64,000 bases of DNA from Pezizomycotina sp. ARF18 (Eukaryota; Ascomycota): the NCBI GenBank assembly GCA_002224055.1, contig AZLU01000056.1, positions 1 through 64,000 on the forward strand, in the 5' to 3' direction. Within the stretch, counting starts at the first letter, position 1, and each line of letters opens with the position of its first letter. A program made the translations under genes and the position numbers. This document shows positions 1 through 12,480 of this stretch, in pieces. A model generated the notes under the pieces. That model was not told the DNA's origin, did no database searches, and saw only the letters and a list, made by a program, of their open reading frames with translations.

Positions 1-59
1 CTGCCCTTGCCGAGAAGATCTTGATTCCTCAGATCCATAACAAGTACTCCACAGATTGA
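1..59 (+). CDS. C-terminal end of an unidentified protein (partial)
   Basis: An open frame enters from the left edge and ends at TGA 57-59, giving a tail that reads ALAEKILIPQIHNKYSTD. It looks like a genuine coding end: the codons are regular, and the sequence after the stop turns AT-rich with poly-A. Only 19 codons are visible, so the family cannot be named. The next gene on the same strand begins about 0.9 kb downstream. Confidence 0.45.
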   Translation, partial: ALAEKILIPQIHNKYSTD

Positions 60-945
60 TTTAAAACACCTACCTTTGTGTTATCGCCGTCATCTTCGTA
101 CCAGACGAGAAATATGGAGGACGGAGAAGAGGATAGGAGGAGGAGATCAGGAGATCGGATCGAGCGAGAGGTAAAATAGCGAATGCAGAGGAGACACACG
201 CGATGGAGTAGATCTGGTTGAGATATAAGAGGTTTTAAATAGGGAAAGGGATTTCAAAGGAATGTTACAGATCAGAGTAGGGGAAGGAAAAAAAAAAAAA
301 AAAAAGGGCGAAAAGTATATATAATAATGTACTGTGAAGGAAAAAGAAGAACAGGCAAGGCACGGCCCACCACTATCTCTGTCTCCTTCTTTTCCTTAAA
401 AATCCCTTCTTGTCCCTTCTCCCGAAGTTCCTGCTCCTTGAACCAGGTATTTTTGGCGGACTTAAACGAGAGAAAAGTAAGAGATTACGGGTAATTAAAT
501 AAAAGAGGACCCGACCTATCATTATTGGGTTAGATGACATCCATTGTATATTTATCTGGTCGGAGTTCAATTTAAACTCCCGTATATTAGCTGAAAAAGC
601 CTAAATCCTATCACGAAACTCATTAAACTCTTAATTACACATGGGATGATAAATAGCAAAGAAATACGGTGTTTTTAATCTATAAGCTAATTACACTGCG
701 TATCCAAATTTCGGTTAAGGCACGGTCTGCATATCACTACGACACGCACGCATAATAGAGGAACTGACGACAGTGTTCATTGGCATTTACGAAACAACTC
801 CAGCACAACTATCTCGACACTCCTCTATGCGCTGAGCTGTAGGAAGCCTCAGTCAAACTGAACTACTCCCAAGCCGACTCCAGAGACCTGCACAGGATAT
901 TTTACTTGTGTCGTGAACGTTCTCAAACTGCACCTCCTATCTCTC
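60..945. other. Intergenic, no gene seen
   Basis: This stretch lies between the left-edge gene and the RINT1 homologue. It holds a purine-rich segment, a poly-A run near 289-305 and only short random open frames. No conserved protein or RNA is recognisable. The part next to 946 presumably contains the promoter and 5' leader of the following gene. Confidence 0.5.
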
Positions 946-3786
946 ATGAAAATGGCTGCTGCTGTAGCGACGACAAGAGATACCCGGGTTGAAGACTACT
1001 CAACGACAAGCTACAAACCATCGACGACCTCGCATCGCTGGATTCGTTGCTTAAGCAAGTGGAGCAGCAGCACGGTATACTACAACAGCAGGTTTGCTTA
1101 CCCGGCAATCTCAAGCGAATACAAAGCTGTGCAGCTGACAGCTGGTTACTATTCCTACCTCGATTAGCTTAGAAAACCGAAAGGGAGCTTGACGAAGCTC
1201 AAAGGAAGCAAAGGAAACTCGCTGCAGATTCTCACCAAAGCATCTGCATTTCCAACAGCAGAATGAGATCGTAAATGAACGACTGGAGGCGTCACGACCT
1301 CGGAGGAAGCTGCAGATGTTTCTTTCAGTTTAAGCAGGGCATCGCGAAGTTAACCCAGCTTAACGTTGCGAAGGGATACGTTTCAATTCTGTTGGAGGTG
1401 GAATCTTTGCGTAACAAAAAATAATCATCAGGAAATCTGATTGGTGTGGCACGTTTTCTTTAGCTGACAAGAAACGGAACAAAAAAAAAATTATAGGCAA
1501 AAGGTGCGGTCGAAATACCTGATGATCTGAAGGGCGCTCTCGAGCCGTACAACCAGCTTCAGCACTTTCACAGGAATTAAAGTCTAAGCATGACGCTGCA
1601 GAGGTGCGGCATGCATCTAGTAGACTTTGTTCAGTCTACCACGGTAGCTCTGTGGAGAGATGAAGAATAAATTGATCGAGCAATTCCAAGAGACTTTGAC
1701 CAAAATCAAATGGCCGGTGACAGAAATCTCTGACGAAGATATGCCAGAGTTTGAGTTGGGGTTCTACAAGTTGCTGATCTGCAGAAATCGTAAGGAACAG
1801 ACTGTCTTGCTTTTGCACAGTTATGGGGACAATGTGTTTCGAGCTGATAGTTCAATGGTATAGTGAGCTTGACTCGGGTCTGTCACGACCAATCCTTGCC
1901 TTTGAAGTTCTAGTAAAGGCACATGCGCTCCGGTTTCGATATCATTTCGAGGGTGATAGACCAACAAATCGTGTGGATAAGGTGCACTATTTCTTTCTTT
2001 ATTCTAGCTACGACCCCACTAACTGACTTGATAGCCTGAATGGTAACCTTAGTCATCTTACGAATTGTTCGACGAGTATGCACCATTCTTTTCGTCCGTC
2101 ATTCAAGATATATTAGATCAGAACGGGCTTGCTTCTCGTGATGCCGTGCAAGAATTCATCACCGCCGCTCTTCCCATTCTAAGAAGAAAAATCGACCTGG
2201 ACTTGTCTATCGTTCGTCACAAGGGGCCTTGAGCTCGCACTTGTGGAAGAACTATCCAACTCGACACGCGCTTTTGAAGAGGAATATATGTATGCACCTT
2301 ACGGCAGGATCCGACATGTGGAGAGGGTCACGGACGAGATCCTAACTCAAAATAACGGAGATTTTTCAAAAATGGCTTACTGCTGAGAAAGAGTGTAAGT
2401 CGCTCAGCCCCTTCTTGTATCAATCAACTACTCACCGATTGTGGCAGTTGCTCTTGGCTCGCTATGAAAGTAGTTACCGCGGAGGGACGCAGGAGCGTTG
2501 GATTACGACAGTGTAGAAGATAGGCTCGACGAAACCGACAAAATCCGCAATAAGGCTTAAAGATCTCCTAGAGATGATAAGGAGAGATACCTGGCCACTC
2601 GTGTCTTCTCTCAGCGGCTTCGATTTTAATGGATATACAAATCGCCGTGCTAGACCAATACCATGACCGAATGCAAAGGTCCGTGGAGGCTTTCAGACTA
2701 CTTTCTTCACAATTGGCAGGCTGTCCACGGCGCAAAGCAAGGGTCGGAACCAGTGGGGTGTTTCGGTTTGGAGCGTCTTTGCAGGGTGTACGGAAGCGCT
2801 ATTTATTAGAGGAGCCATGAAGGACTGGGGTAGGACGTCTTTTTCTGGACTTTGGAGGAACTCCAACGGCGTGCACAACATGGAGCTGCTGCACCCGCGG
2901 CATTCCATGGATGCAGTGGCTGGCCGGACTTCAAGTTCATCACAAATGGCGACGAGAGACGGTGCCTCTTTCGACGAGACCGAATTCTTACCGAGATTTG
3001 AGGAATGCTGTCGAACCGATGATGCTTGACCTTGAATGATGTCCACGCTCCGCGAGGACCTCAAGCCCTACACGAACATGTTCGTTTTGTCCGGCTCCTC
3101 CGGTTTTACCTTACTATTGATCTGTTATTTCCTCAAATGCTCAAAGTCGCGTAACTGACGCTTAATTATTTCGCTCATCTCAATAGAAAAAACCTGGCAG
3201 TCACTGATGTGATAGACGCTATCGACAGCAGGACCCTTCGCCGACAACAGAGCAGTCCCTGCATGAAGAGCTTAACCAATTTTTTCGGCTTCCTTCATCA
3301 GCCCTGTCTCGGCCTCTTTCAAAGGCTGACCGCGCCTCATTTCTTGGGCTTGCAAACCAGCTGATCGAAACATTGTCCAGCGACACCAATTCTCGGAGCA
3401 AGGAGGCATTCAGTTCCAGCGAGATGTCAGGGAGCTATGGGGAAAGGCGAGGCGGTGGAATGTTGACTTGGACAACGCTACTCGGAAGTATACTAAGCTT
3501 TCCCCCAATCATTTTTTTTATGAAATTCCAGATTAATAGTTTAACACATCATATCTCATACTATCAGATGAAAGAGACTTGCCTCCTTCTTGCGCTCCCA
3601 ACTACTTCTGCAACCCCCAGCAAAGGGGAAGCGGAGGCATCGCACCGCCGACGCTGAGCTACGTTAGGAGAAGATGTTTGAAGACAAACGCAAGCCGAAA
3701 GGTTTTCACAAGAGATTGGTCTGCAGTCTTTAACCGTAAACGAAGCGAGAGATTTACTGCAACGGCGAGTCGAGAATTGGAGCTAG
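946..3786 (+). CDS. RINT1/TIP20 family ER vesicle-tethering protein
   Basis: Homologue of RINT-1/Tip20, a Dsl1-complex subunit that tethers Golgi-derived COPI vesicles at the ER (family knowledge). The N-terminal coiled coil reads LNDKLQTIDDLASLDSLLKQ near 990-1055. The family signature LRFRYHFEGDRPTNRVDK lies near 1929-1981. Later pieces include FITAALPILRRKIDLDL, a block with LVEELSNSTRAFEEEY and VERVTDEILTQN, and VLDQYHDRMQRSVEAFRLLS near 2647-2700. The end reads LTVNEARDLLQRRVENWS and stops at TAG 3784-3786. The reading frame changes many times over the gene. Some changes fit introns (one begins near 3488), others look like single-base slips. The start is uncertain: ATG 946 opens the frame that leads towards the coiled coil. 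Confidence 0.8.
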
Positions 3787-4135
3787 CTTATATATGCATT
3801 AATACTTACCATTCTTAAAAAGAATATATATATCCCTATCTCATCAATCACCATTATGTGAAAACTCACGTCGAGCATCGTGAACACATTTGCAAGGCAG
3901 GAGATATCGTGATACATGCATGTCTGATGTTGGTGATAAGGAAACCAAACAATGGCTTTTATATTGAGAAAAATGTTTCAAGAATTGCTTTGTTTCCTGA
4001 GACATTTCATGATCTTTTTATTATTTTGTTATTATAGAAGTTGCTTCTCTTCCAACAGCGGTTTTTCTCTCCTTCCTTCGCTTCCTAAAACGCCTTTTGA
4101 CAGAGCTTTCTCTTTTTTCTCCAACACAGCACAAC

Positions 4136-4168
<33 letters not shown>

Positions 4169-4358
4169 GCCGCGTAAATTTTAAACTATCAAGCGTGAAT
4201 TCGAATTATCTCTGCTCTCTTTCACTCTATCCGAAACACGAACAACACAAAGAGCGGGTCACCATCTTTAATATAGACATCCAACCAACAAAAGGACACT
4301 CCGAATCCGGGTAGAAAGCGTTTATATTCTTATCGTCTATTGTTGACTTTAACCTATA
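3787..4358. other. Intergenic spacer with 26-base poly-T
   Basis: This is the spacer between the RINT1 homologue and TAN1, transcribed in the same direction. It contains an uninterrupted T26 at 4141-4166, about 190 bp upstream of the TAN1 start. Such dA:dT tracts often sit in nucleosome-poor fungal promoters. A 120-residue open frame across it is low-complexity and I do not regard it as a gene. Confidence 0.5.
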
Positions 4359-6295
4359 ATGGGTGGACACAAGAGAAAAGGAGGTCCAGGAGACGGTGGA
4401 TCACGGAAACGTGGAAAGGTTCGTCTTTCGAAATCGCTCTTCTGCTGCGAGTCTCGAACTGAATCCGTCAACGAACGATAGACGACAACGAGCTCCAAGC
4501 ATCCGCTTCCCAGCGCCGGATCTCCACTAACGTTTCGTTTCTAGTACAATGCATCGCAGACATCTCTTACAGGGATAGAAAAGAACTCGCAGGGCATCTT
4601 GGTCACCTGCGACAGAGGGAGGGAGCCTAGATGCGTGGATGAGCTGAATCGTCTCTTCGAAGAGGTAGATCGATCGAAAAAACCCGGGGCACTTTTTTTT
4701 TTTTTTTTGATGTCCCAACTACTATTTTGTTTCTTTTTTCCCTACTCGGCGCAGCACAGCGCGCAGTTTCGCAACAAATGTGGACTTGCAAATCCAAAAA
4801 AGGGATCTTTACAAAACTAACGTGAATGGGTAATATATACGGACGAGCTCTACGGCCCCGCAGACGATACAACGATGACAAGAACGGTGATGCCGAATCA
4901 GCCGCTGGCGGTTCTGAGGATCTGAATGCTGATGACATCGACCTCGAGGCTTCCATCCAAAACGAAATCAATGGCTTAAAGGCTGACGGCAAGAAGAAGA
5001 AACGAAAGCGATTCTACAACGTGAAGCTCGATACCCAATGCTGTACGATTTCCCAGTCCTTCAGCCTGCGCTTTGATCATCTATTCTGTCTTCTCTCTTT
5101 TTTCTTTGTTTTCTTTCATGTTTTGGAAAAAAAAAAAAATGACCGCAATATGGAGGAATCAAAGCATGAGTGGCGGCGTTGCAACGAATCATAAAACGCC
5201 GAACGCTACGGAATCCCACTTGTTTTTTTGCGATACACTACTATATAAACCAAGAACTATATCTTGGCTGCCTGGCCAAAAAAAAGCTAATCGTGGGTGT
5301 AGTGGTATTTTTCCAGACACGGGCTCCGGTAGATCCGACAGAGCTCGTCACAGCTATATGCAAGCGTTCGCTTGAATCCGGTAAAAAGCAAACAAGATGC
5401 ACGCAGAGGCTAACGCCATCACGAGGACGGGGAAGGCCACCCTTGATGACATCGAAGAGCTTGCAAGGGTTGTCCTAAAGCCTCACTTCCACGAAGGGCA
5501 GAAGGGCATCAAGGTAAGCGAAGGAGTTTTATTTCACTCACCTATCACACCCAGTCAATCGTCCTGGAATGCTTTCGCGGGTGGCGCATGCAGCAAGAAA
5601 AAAACTTTTTTTTTTCTTTTCGAAAGCCTCTAATCTAACCTAAGCTGCCAGAGGCCTCAAGGCACTCGTGAGACTCTACATCCTGCTTTTGCTAACTGCG
5701 TTCGTTTCTTACCTGTACTCGGCCTTATACGAATATATACAGTTTGCAATTCGTCGTGCACAAGAAACAACCAAACGCTAGGCCGAGAGGACATAATTAA
5801 GCGAATTGCATCAGTGGTGGGGCGCGACCATCAGGTAGATCTCAAGAACTACGACGTCCTTATCTTGGTTGAGATATACAAGGTAAGTCTCACGAATAGA
5901 CACCCGATCTCCGGCTTCTTCCTACTCAGAAAAAAAAGGAATAAGGCCATCTACACCATTTAGATGAATTATACCCCCCCCCCCCCAATTATTGTCTCCC
6001 ACAGGAGTTTATTATTCTCGCTCTTTATATCTTCTTTTGTCGAATTTGTTTTAGTTGAAAAAGTAATTATGCATTACGTTCGGAAGGCTGACGACGGCGA
6101 GTTTTTCTTTTCCTTTCTGGACGAAACAGAATATGTGGTATGAGCGTCGTTCAGGACTATGAAAAGTATAAGCGATTCAACCTCGTTCAAATTCACGAAT
6201 CAACACTCAAGGGAGCCGAGGGAAAGAATCTAGATGAGGCCAATATCAAGCCTACCCCAGCTACAAGCGAACAAGTGGACAATTCCGTTGCTTAG
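4359..6295 (+). CDS. TAN1: TAN1/THUMPD1 tRNA acetylation adaptor
   Basis: THUMP-domain protein that presents tRNA-Ser and tRNA-Leu to the Kre33/NAT10 acetyltransferase for ac4C at position 12 (family knowledge). Exon 1 is 4359-4418 and encodes exactly 20 residues (MGGHKRKGGPGDGGSRKRGK). Exon 2 starts at 4545 and carries the signature GILVTCDRGREPRCVDELNR. Next come an acidic stretch (AESAAGGSEDLNADDIDLEA), KKKRKRFYNVKLDTQC, and the THUMP core from about 5310: TRAPVDPTELVTAICKRSLE, LDDIEELARVVLKPHFHEGQ, then RIASVVGRDHQVDLKNYDVL. The tail after GMSVVQDYEKYKRFNLVQIH ends at TAG 6293-6295. At least five introns separate these blocks. Frame slips occur near 4875, 5425 and 5780. The first two are not at introns. 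Confidence 0.93.
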
Positions 6296-7170
6296 CGCCA
6301 TTTATTAAACTGTTTTGTATGTACATTACTATTGCTACCCGGTCCGTTCAATGTAGCCTTTTTTTTCCCACCTTTGTCGATATAGTTCTTCCGCACATTT
6401 TTCGTTCTTTCTACCTCTTTCAAAGTGAGCTATACCCCCGCAACGGCACAGGTAGCTCCGATTTCTCACTCATACCGTTTTATTATTTTCGGTCAGCTAT
6501 ACCCCTTCGCCTCTTTCTGGTGTCAAAGGTACATAATAAAACGCCATGCTGCATTTCCCTTCGGAGGCGTTCCACCGTTTCCTAAAGGAGTTGGTGTCAT
6601 TATACCTGGCGGATTTCGTCGTCGACACGACGGAGCTAGGACTTCTTTCCGCATTTACCCTGGAGGTGCCAGGATGAGGAATGAGAGGGGAAAAAAGGGT
6701 CGAATCCCAGGATTTTGGATCTAGCGAGAGAGTCAGGGTTTAATATCCAATCACAAGCGACTCGCGACATTGACTCCATCCACTTCAGAAGAATTAAACG
6801 AGGGAACGAGCTATTTCACCACTACTCCGGTCCCGGTTACTGCAACCCGAGGAATACCCTAAGAATTTCCGTAAAACAATTAAAACATTTATTGTTTTGC
6901 CTCGAGGAGTCTGTTGCGCTCAACTATAAATTTTACTCTTGTAGGCCTAGAAATTGAAAGAAAGAATGTACTCCTCCACGACGTCTATTCGCCCCTTGAA
7001 TTTTCACATTTATTAGTTCACGACCCCGTGGGCGCCAGCCTTTCAGAAAACATCTAAACGGGTTCTCCATCTCTCTTTAAACTTTTGCACATTGGAACTA
7101 GTCTCTACAGTTTTTGCCCTATCTATATAAGCAAGCTAGCCAAACCAGGTCTTTATCAAAAAACCAAAAC
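6296..7170. other. Intergenic, no gene seen
   Basis: This is the 3' flank of TAN1 and the upstream region of the phosphotransferase gene. It contains AATAAA-like motifs soon after the TAN1 stop and only short unconserved open frames. A GGGTCGAATCCCAGG string near 6704 recalls a tRNA T-arm, but no matching acceptor stem or anticodon arm is present. Confidence 0.45.
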
Positions 7171-8469
7171 CATGGGAATAAGAGCAAGATCCAACATGAC
7201 CGCAGCTTCAACTCCAAGCGTGAATCCGGCGGCGAGGGCGTGCGGTGCGAAGGAGATTGGTTCTAGTATTACCAAATTGGACCTCCAGTTGCACGACTTT
7301 CAAGCTATCATCGATGTTGCTTTCGGCTCGCGGGATAGAAAAGTAGTTAGCTTCGTCGAGCATGGCGAGAACAAGTTTAGCTCATTATATCTTGTTACTC
7401 TCTCTCGACGACAGCAAGTTGGTGATCAAGGTAGTAACCTTTTCAAATATCACTTTTTTTTTTCACAATCATGGTGTTACTTCCTTCATGTCACCGTTTG
7501 CCTATATAACTCCTAGCACGTCAGACAATCGCCTCTAGTAGATTCTCTTTCTGCAACAGAACAATAAGGCAATAATCATCCCTAACCTCTCCGGAAACAA
7601 AAATAGTTTGCACCACGACCAGATGTCCGCGTCCTGCATTCCGAACGGGACCTCGTCCCGAGCGACTCCGGAGTCGTCCGGCTAATCAAGGAGATGACGG
7701 ACGTTCGTCCCCACAATAATCTACCACGATTCATCCTGCGAGATCATCGAAGCCCCGTACACCGTAATGGAATACATCCCCGGCTTAACCCTCTCCTTCG
7801 TGCGCGACCGGTTCTCGGAGGAAACGCTTGCATCGATCGACCGCACGCTCGTAGCTACATCCGGTCGATAAACACCATCCAGGGTTCCCACTTCGGCCTC
7901 GCGCCTAGGTCGGCGAAGAAGTACGAGACCTGGCGAGAGGCCTTTTTGTCCATGATGGAAGCCGTGCTCCGCGACGCGGAGGATACGACGGTGCTTTTGC
8001 CGTATGATTTGATACGCCGGCATATACACAGGCTTGCGTTTACACTCGACGAGGTTACGGTGCCCAAGCTTGTCCTTACGATGCCGGTGACAATCACCTT
8101 ATTGTTAATGAAGAAGGGAAGTACAGGCCATGTTTAATTTTGAAAGGGCCGTGTGGGGCGATCCGCTTATGGAAGGGAGCTTCAGCCAACCTACGGATGC
8201 ATTCCTCGAGGGTTACGGAGAGGATCTAAGGATCGGTCTAAGATGAAGCCCGCAAAGCGATGTAAGTGCACCCGGCAAACAAAAATATTCTCATGATAAA
8301 CGTTTTACAGATTTCTAATGAGGGAGTTGCGTTTGATAGGTACTCCTGTTATAATTATTTAGTCAAGATTACCAGCTGCTTTTATCGGCAAGCGCTCGAG
8401 GGGGAGATGGCGGCTCGGAAGAACCTGGTATTCTACCTAAACAGACTGACGCAGTGGAAGGAAACGTGA
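7171..8469 (+). CDS. APH-family phosphotransferase (protein-kinase-like fold)
   Basis: Member of the aminoglycoside-phosphotransferase/choline-kinase-like family that is abundant in Pezizomycotina; substrates are generally unknown. The N-lobe is readable as LDLQLHDFQAIIDVAF, an SLYLVTL strand and DDSKLVIKV near 7270-7435. An intron of about 170 bp precedes a block ending VVRLIKEM near 7690. The middle has EIIEAPYTVMEYIPGLTLSF then VRDRFSEETLASIDRTL. The C-lobe has KKYETWREAFLSMMEAVLRD, then LPYDLIRRHIHRLAF, and the catalytic-loop region VPKLVLT followed by NFERAVWGDPLMEGSF, which corresponds to the usual FERAVWGDP metal-binding segment. The stop is TGA 8467-8469. Frame slips fall near 7405, 7705, 7850 (GGT read as GT in LG|SYIRSI) and 8120. 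The start near 7171 is a best guess. Confidence 0.8.
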
Positions 8470-11400
8470 AAGTTTCTCTTTTCCCCTTGGATCCTGTGGC
8501 CGCTTTTTGGGTCTATCCTTACGAAAATTCCATCTCTTCTTCAAGAGTGATCGGCTCACAGTACCTTCACTACGGAGAAAGGGGAGGAAAGCTTCACGGC
8601 TCGCAGGCGAGCTTGAAGATCGTAGTATCGCGTATCGATCTGTCATTGTCTTCAAGCTTGTTTGCGTCAGCACATATATTCATCCTTTCTTGGTTCCATC
8701 TTTTACCTTTTCCTCTCTTCGTACAAGATTCCTATTTTTTGATACCTTCGTTTTAGTATTATTTTCTTATTCGTTTACCTTTTCTTGAATTTTGATCATA
8801 GTGCACATATTACATCACATTCTTCCACATTCTAAAATGTACCCAAAAACGGAATATCGCATATATACCCTTTTTGTTTTTTCTCTTCCTTGTTTTTTAT
8901 TCTTCCTTCTTTTTTCTTCTGATTCCGTAGCATTGTATTGCATGTCATCTATTCTAAGTTACATTCTTTTAATAAAATTTGTTCTTGCAATCCTACACTT
9001 TCCCTAATAAATTCAGAATCAGTAAATGTCGCCGCAATTCTAGCCATGCAGTGGGAAGTATATGGTAGCAAGTTTCTAAATAACGTACATCGCTCACAGG
9101 GTTCCATTGAACAAACCTAAGTAGATCGGTTCCTCAACCAAGGTTTTATTTATATAAGACACGAATTAACCCATTCTACACGCTCGTCTTACCAATATAT
9201 CCAGTTGCCCTACGGCAGATTTGGCGAGCTATATTGCTGAAACAGTTAGCTATACTAAGAGATATTTTTGAACCATCGAAGCTATTGGTAGGCTCAGCAA
9301 GTCTGTCCTATACCGGAGCAATCCGATGCTATCCGTCAAAAAAGTACTTCTTCTGAAGCAACATCCTAGTAAATTTAATCGCTTAATATTCGCTAGCCTT
9401 ATCCTATTTCGACAGGTTACACGGGCGAGCTATTTAGCAGTTCGGTATATCTGGTATATATACGGGGGAATTTTGTCTTGATGTGGCATGTGTATGGATT
9501 GGTCAGTGGTACAAAACTTTTTTAGTCCATTAGGTATATGGTTCATTAAATAGCGCTCATTTCTGTGTCTTACATTCGACTTCGGAGAGCCGTCATAGGT
9601 TGCGATTTGCTTCAATTTCTAGGATATACAATGGTTCTTTTAACGAACAGATTTTCCGGCGTATAGGTGGGCGGTTCGGCAGCACTGTAGCCCGATCCTC
9701 ATCATGGGACGCCCAGAGGTTTGGTATAATCATGTCTTTCTCCTAGCCTTTTTGATAAAGGAATTTTCGCAATATGGTTTACATCGTGGGGGTTTGGTGC
9801 TCTTCCTTCAACTCGTGTGTTCACATTCTAGATCTATTCGATTCTGGAAGAGTATTCACTTATTAATGACGTTAAGTTTTACAGCGTGGCTCGTGTAATG
9901 AGAACAATCATCTCTTCTGGTTATGAGGAGCAAATGCCTCTAACCACTTTAGCTCACGAAGTACGCTCTGGTTTCCTTTCCTCTGATTTTATTTTCTCCC
10001 CTTTAGTTTATAAATTCTTTTTTCCCTTCAGGCCATCAGAGTCATACTGTTCAGAATATTCTGGTGGTGCCATGGTATTAATTTACTCTCCACCATTTTT
10101 CTTTTTTTTTTGTTCCTGTCTGTCTCTAATAAACACCCGCTAAACATCTACCGGTGAACAATCACTGACAATCCACCTCCTAAGATGCCTGATACAAACC
10201 AATTAAAACTTGATCCAAGCACAAGTTTCTCGACACTTCCGACGTATGGATCGCTGCAACTTCACCTAATCAAAAAGTCTTCAAGTATAATTAAAGTTAG
10301 ATAAATGATCAAGGATACCTATATTTATCTCTGTATCTCAAAACGGTCGATTTGTTTGCTCATAAACGTAGAAGGCTTGGTTAGCGATCTATAATTATCA
10401 CCGCCAGACTGCATTCACCAGTGGTCCGTTGCCAAGAACTTCGGCGATATTTCTTCACGGCGGATAAACAAGTAGTTCCCTGGGACAAACGGAAGATACA
10501 GGTGACATCTAAACGTTCTGCGCAAAATATCTATAGAAGGATCAAATGCCATAGACGAAACCGAAAGATCCAGAAATTCGTATAAATCGCTTCGAGAATC
10601 AACGGATCTCTTCGAGCCGTAAACATTAGACTCCCAACATAACCACCTTGACTCAAAATGCTTATCGGCTGATAATATGAGGCACGAATGCCCTAGCGAG
10701 AACCTATATACTTCGAGCTATCGAAAACTATTGGTGATTTGAATGATACTGTGGAGAGCTCAAGCCAGACGTAATACATAAGCTATTGGAGTAAGGTTTT
10801 CAGCGAACCTCCCAATTACCGATATTGGGAGCATTTAGACATCCCCGAAACCCGCAGCTTATATAGATTTGACGAAAACAGTCTTGATAGGACCCATGGT
10901 CAACGTCGAAGCCCTTTGAAATGCTCAAATCCACTTTCTACAACAAACCATCTTGCGGGTTTGTGTAATAATATTAAAAGCAAATCTCGAGCCGCGACTT
11001 GCTGCCGGGTACCGGTCACGCAGCTCATCGCATGAAATCCACTCGACCATAAAGTGGAAAAATTAAGCGTGAGAATCCTTAGCGCACAGGAGGCATAAGA
11101 GACTTATGGCCAATTCCCCTTAGGTCGTGTCTGGGGTTGTGGAGCAGCTTGAATTCATCGACAAAAACATCTGTAATATTAGTGTTACTGTTCAAGGCCT
11201 TACAGAAGATCGCAATATTATTTCTTCTGTAGAGAGACTGTTACGTAAGAATTTGAATGCTAAAGTTGGTGGTTGCCGATGCTCGCTTGACAACGGTTAT
11301 TCGGACTGTTTCGCAATAAATAGCGGATATGTAATTGTGCAACGCGAAAAGCAACTCTCCATACGACCACGACCCAACCATATTCGATGATACTTTGTGT

Positions 11401-12480
11401 GACGAATTCGTAGACCTCACGTTGATCGATGAGTGGTTCATATTGAGGTCTCCACGTTTGCACATTTCTCGTGGAGATTGTGTGACTGCTTTCAATAACC
11501 CGAGTAGAACTATAGATATATGCTCTCTACGGCACCTCATTCACTGCGCTACGCAGTAGGTTGGCTATGGAGTCCAGAACAACGACGACGACGTATACAA
11601 AGATAAATGAGATCGTCGAGACCTTACCGAACGCTTGGTAATCTGTAATTACTACATCTTTTTCAGACGTGAACAATTTCGAAATGTTTCATTTTCATTA
11701 GAATCAAGGGTAACGATTCACGTTACGAGACGTAACTGGGTATGTGATAATTTCTGGAAATCATCCACAGTGCAGCCCTTCATGAATCATACTTCCTAGT
11801 AAACAACACTGCAACGTATGGTGTTAAACGGTACCAACTTGCTAGTCCTACGCCGAGACCCTTCACACAGCTTAAAAGGCTTTCACCTATCGATTCAAAA
11901 GATCGTAGCCAGTACCCCGAAGGCACATCTGGGAGCCAAACCATATTCCTCAATATCCAATCCACAATCCTGGGCTTTTAGGTGACAAATTTTGCATTGA
12001 AGAACCCACTCCCTGCAGAAGATTTCATAGTTGAAGCTTCCACGCTAACGGGACCACCGCTAAATGATAAATCTAAATTCACTACTTTCGCGGCCGGTAA
12101 ATGACATCGGTGTCCTATAAAATACCCTGTCAATCATCTGTCTGCCATGAAAGCGAGGGCATATGCTAAAGAAACCGACAACAAGCAGCATATTTATCTG
12201 TCCATGCCCGCTATGGTCTGATTCTGTTTTAGAATATCCGAGGATTTGCATAATCATCAAATTAGATTTCAAAGGAGAGAGCGGCGCGGAAACTTGGGAT
12301 ATCGATCCTGTTCGAACACACCGAAATCAGCTACCACTCTATCGGATGAAGCTATTCCGGACATTATCGCTTTTAGAACTATGATCGCAAAGCTCAAGGG
12401 ATCGAAATATCCGAATACCTTTGGTAGGAATTCTAACGACTAGCACGATACTCTAAAGATTTAACACTGGTTCCTCCGTT
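8470..12480. other. Long gene-free region
   Basis: About 4 kb with no conserved protein on either strand. Open frames are at most about 100 codons and compositionally random. The first 600 bp is a T-rich 3' flank. Parts of 10.2-12.4 kb resemble the decayed repeat array that follows, but I could not align them confidently. I see no terminal repeats, polymerase motifs or target-site duplications that would identify a mobile element. Confidence 0.5.

Noticed and set aside
946-3786. Reading the RINT1 homologue as a pseudogene
   Set aside because: Many frame changes are present, but the same pattern affects essential genes such as RFC2 and SRP14, so sequence error is the more economical explanation.
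3952-4314. 120-codon open frame upstream of TAN1
   Set aside because: Its core is the T26 tract read as Phe; the rest has no family resemblance and the region is an ordinary promoter spacer.
6655-6720. Possible tRNA T-arm (GGGTCGAATCCCAGG)
   Set aside because: No acceptor stem, D-arm or anticodon arm can be built at the right distance upstream.
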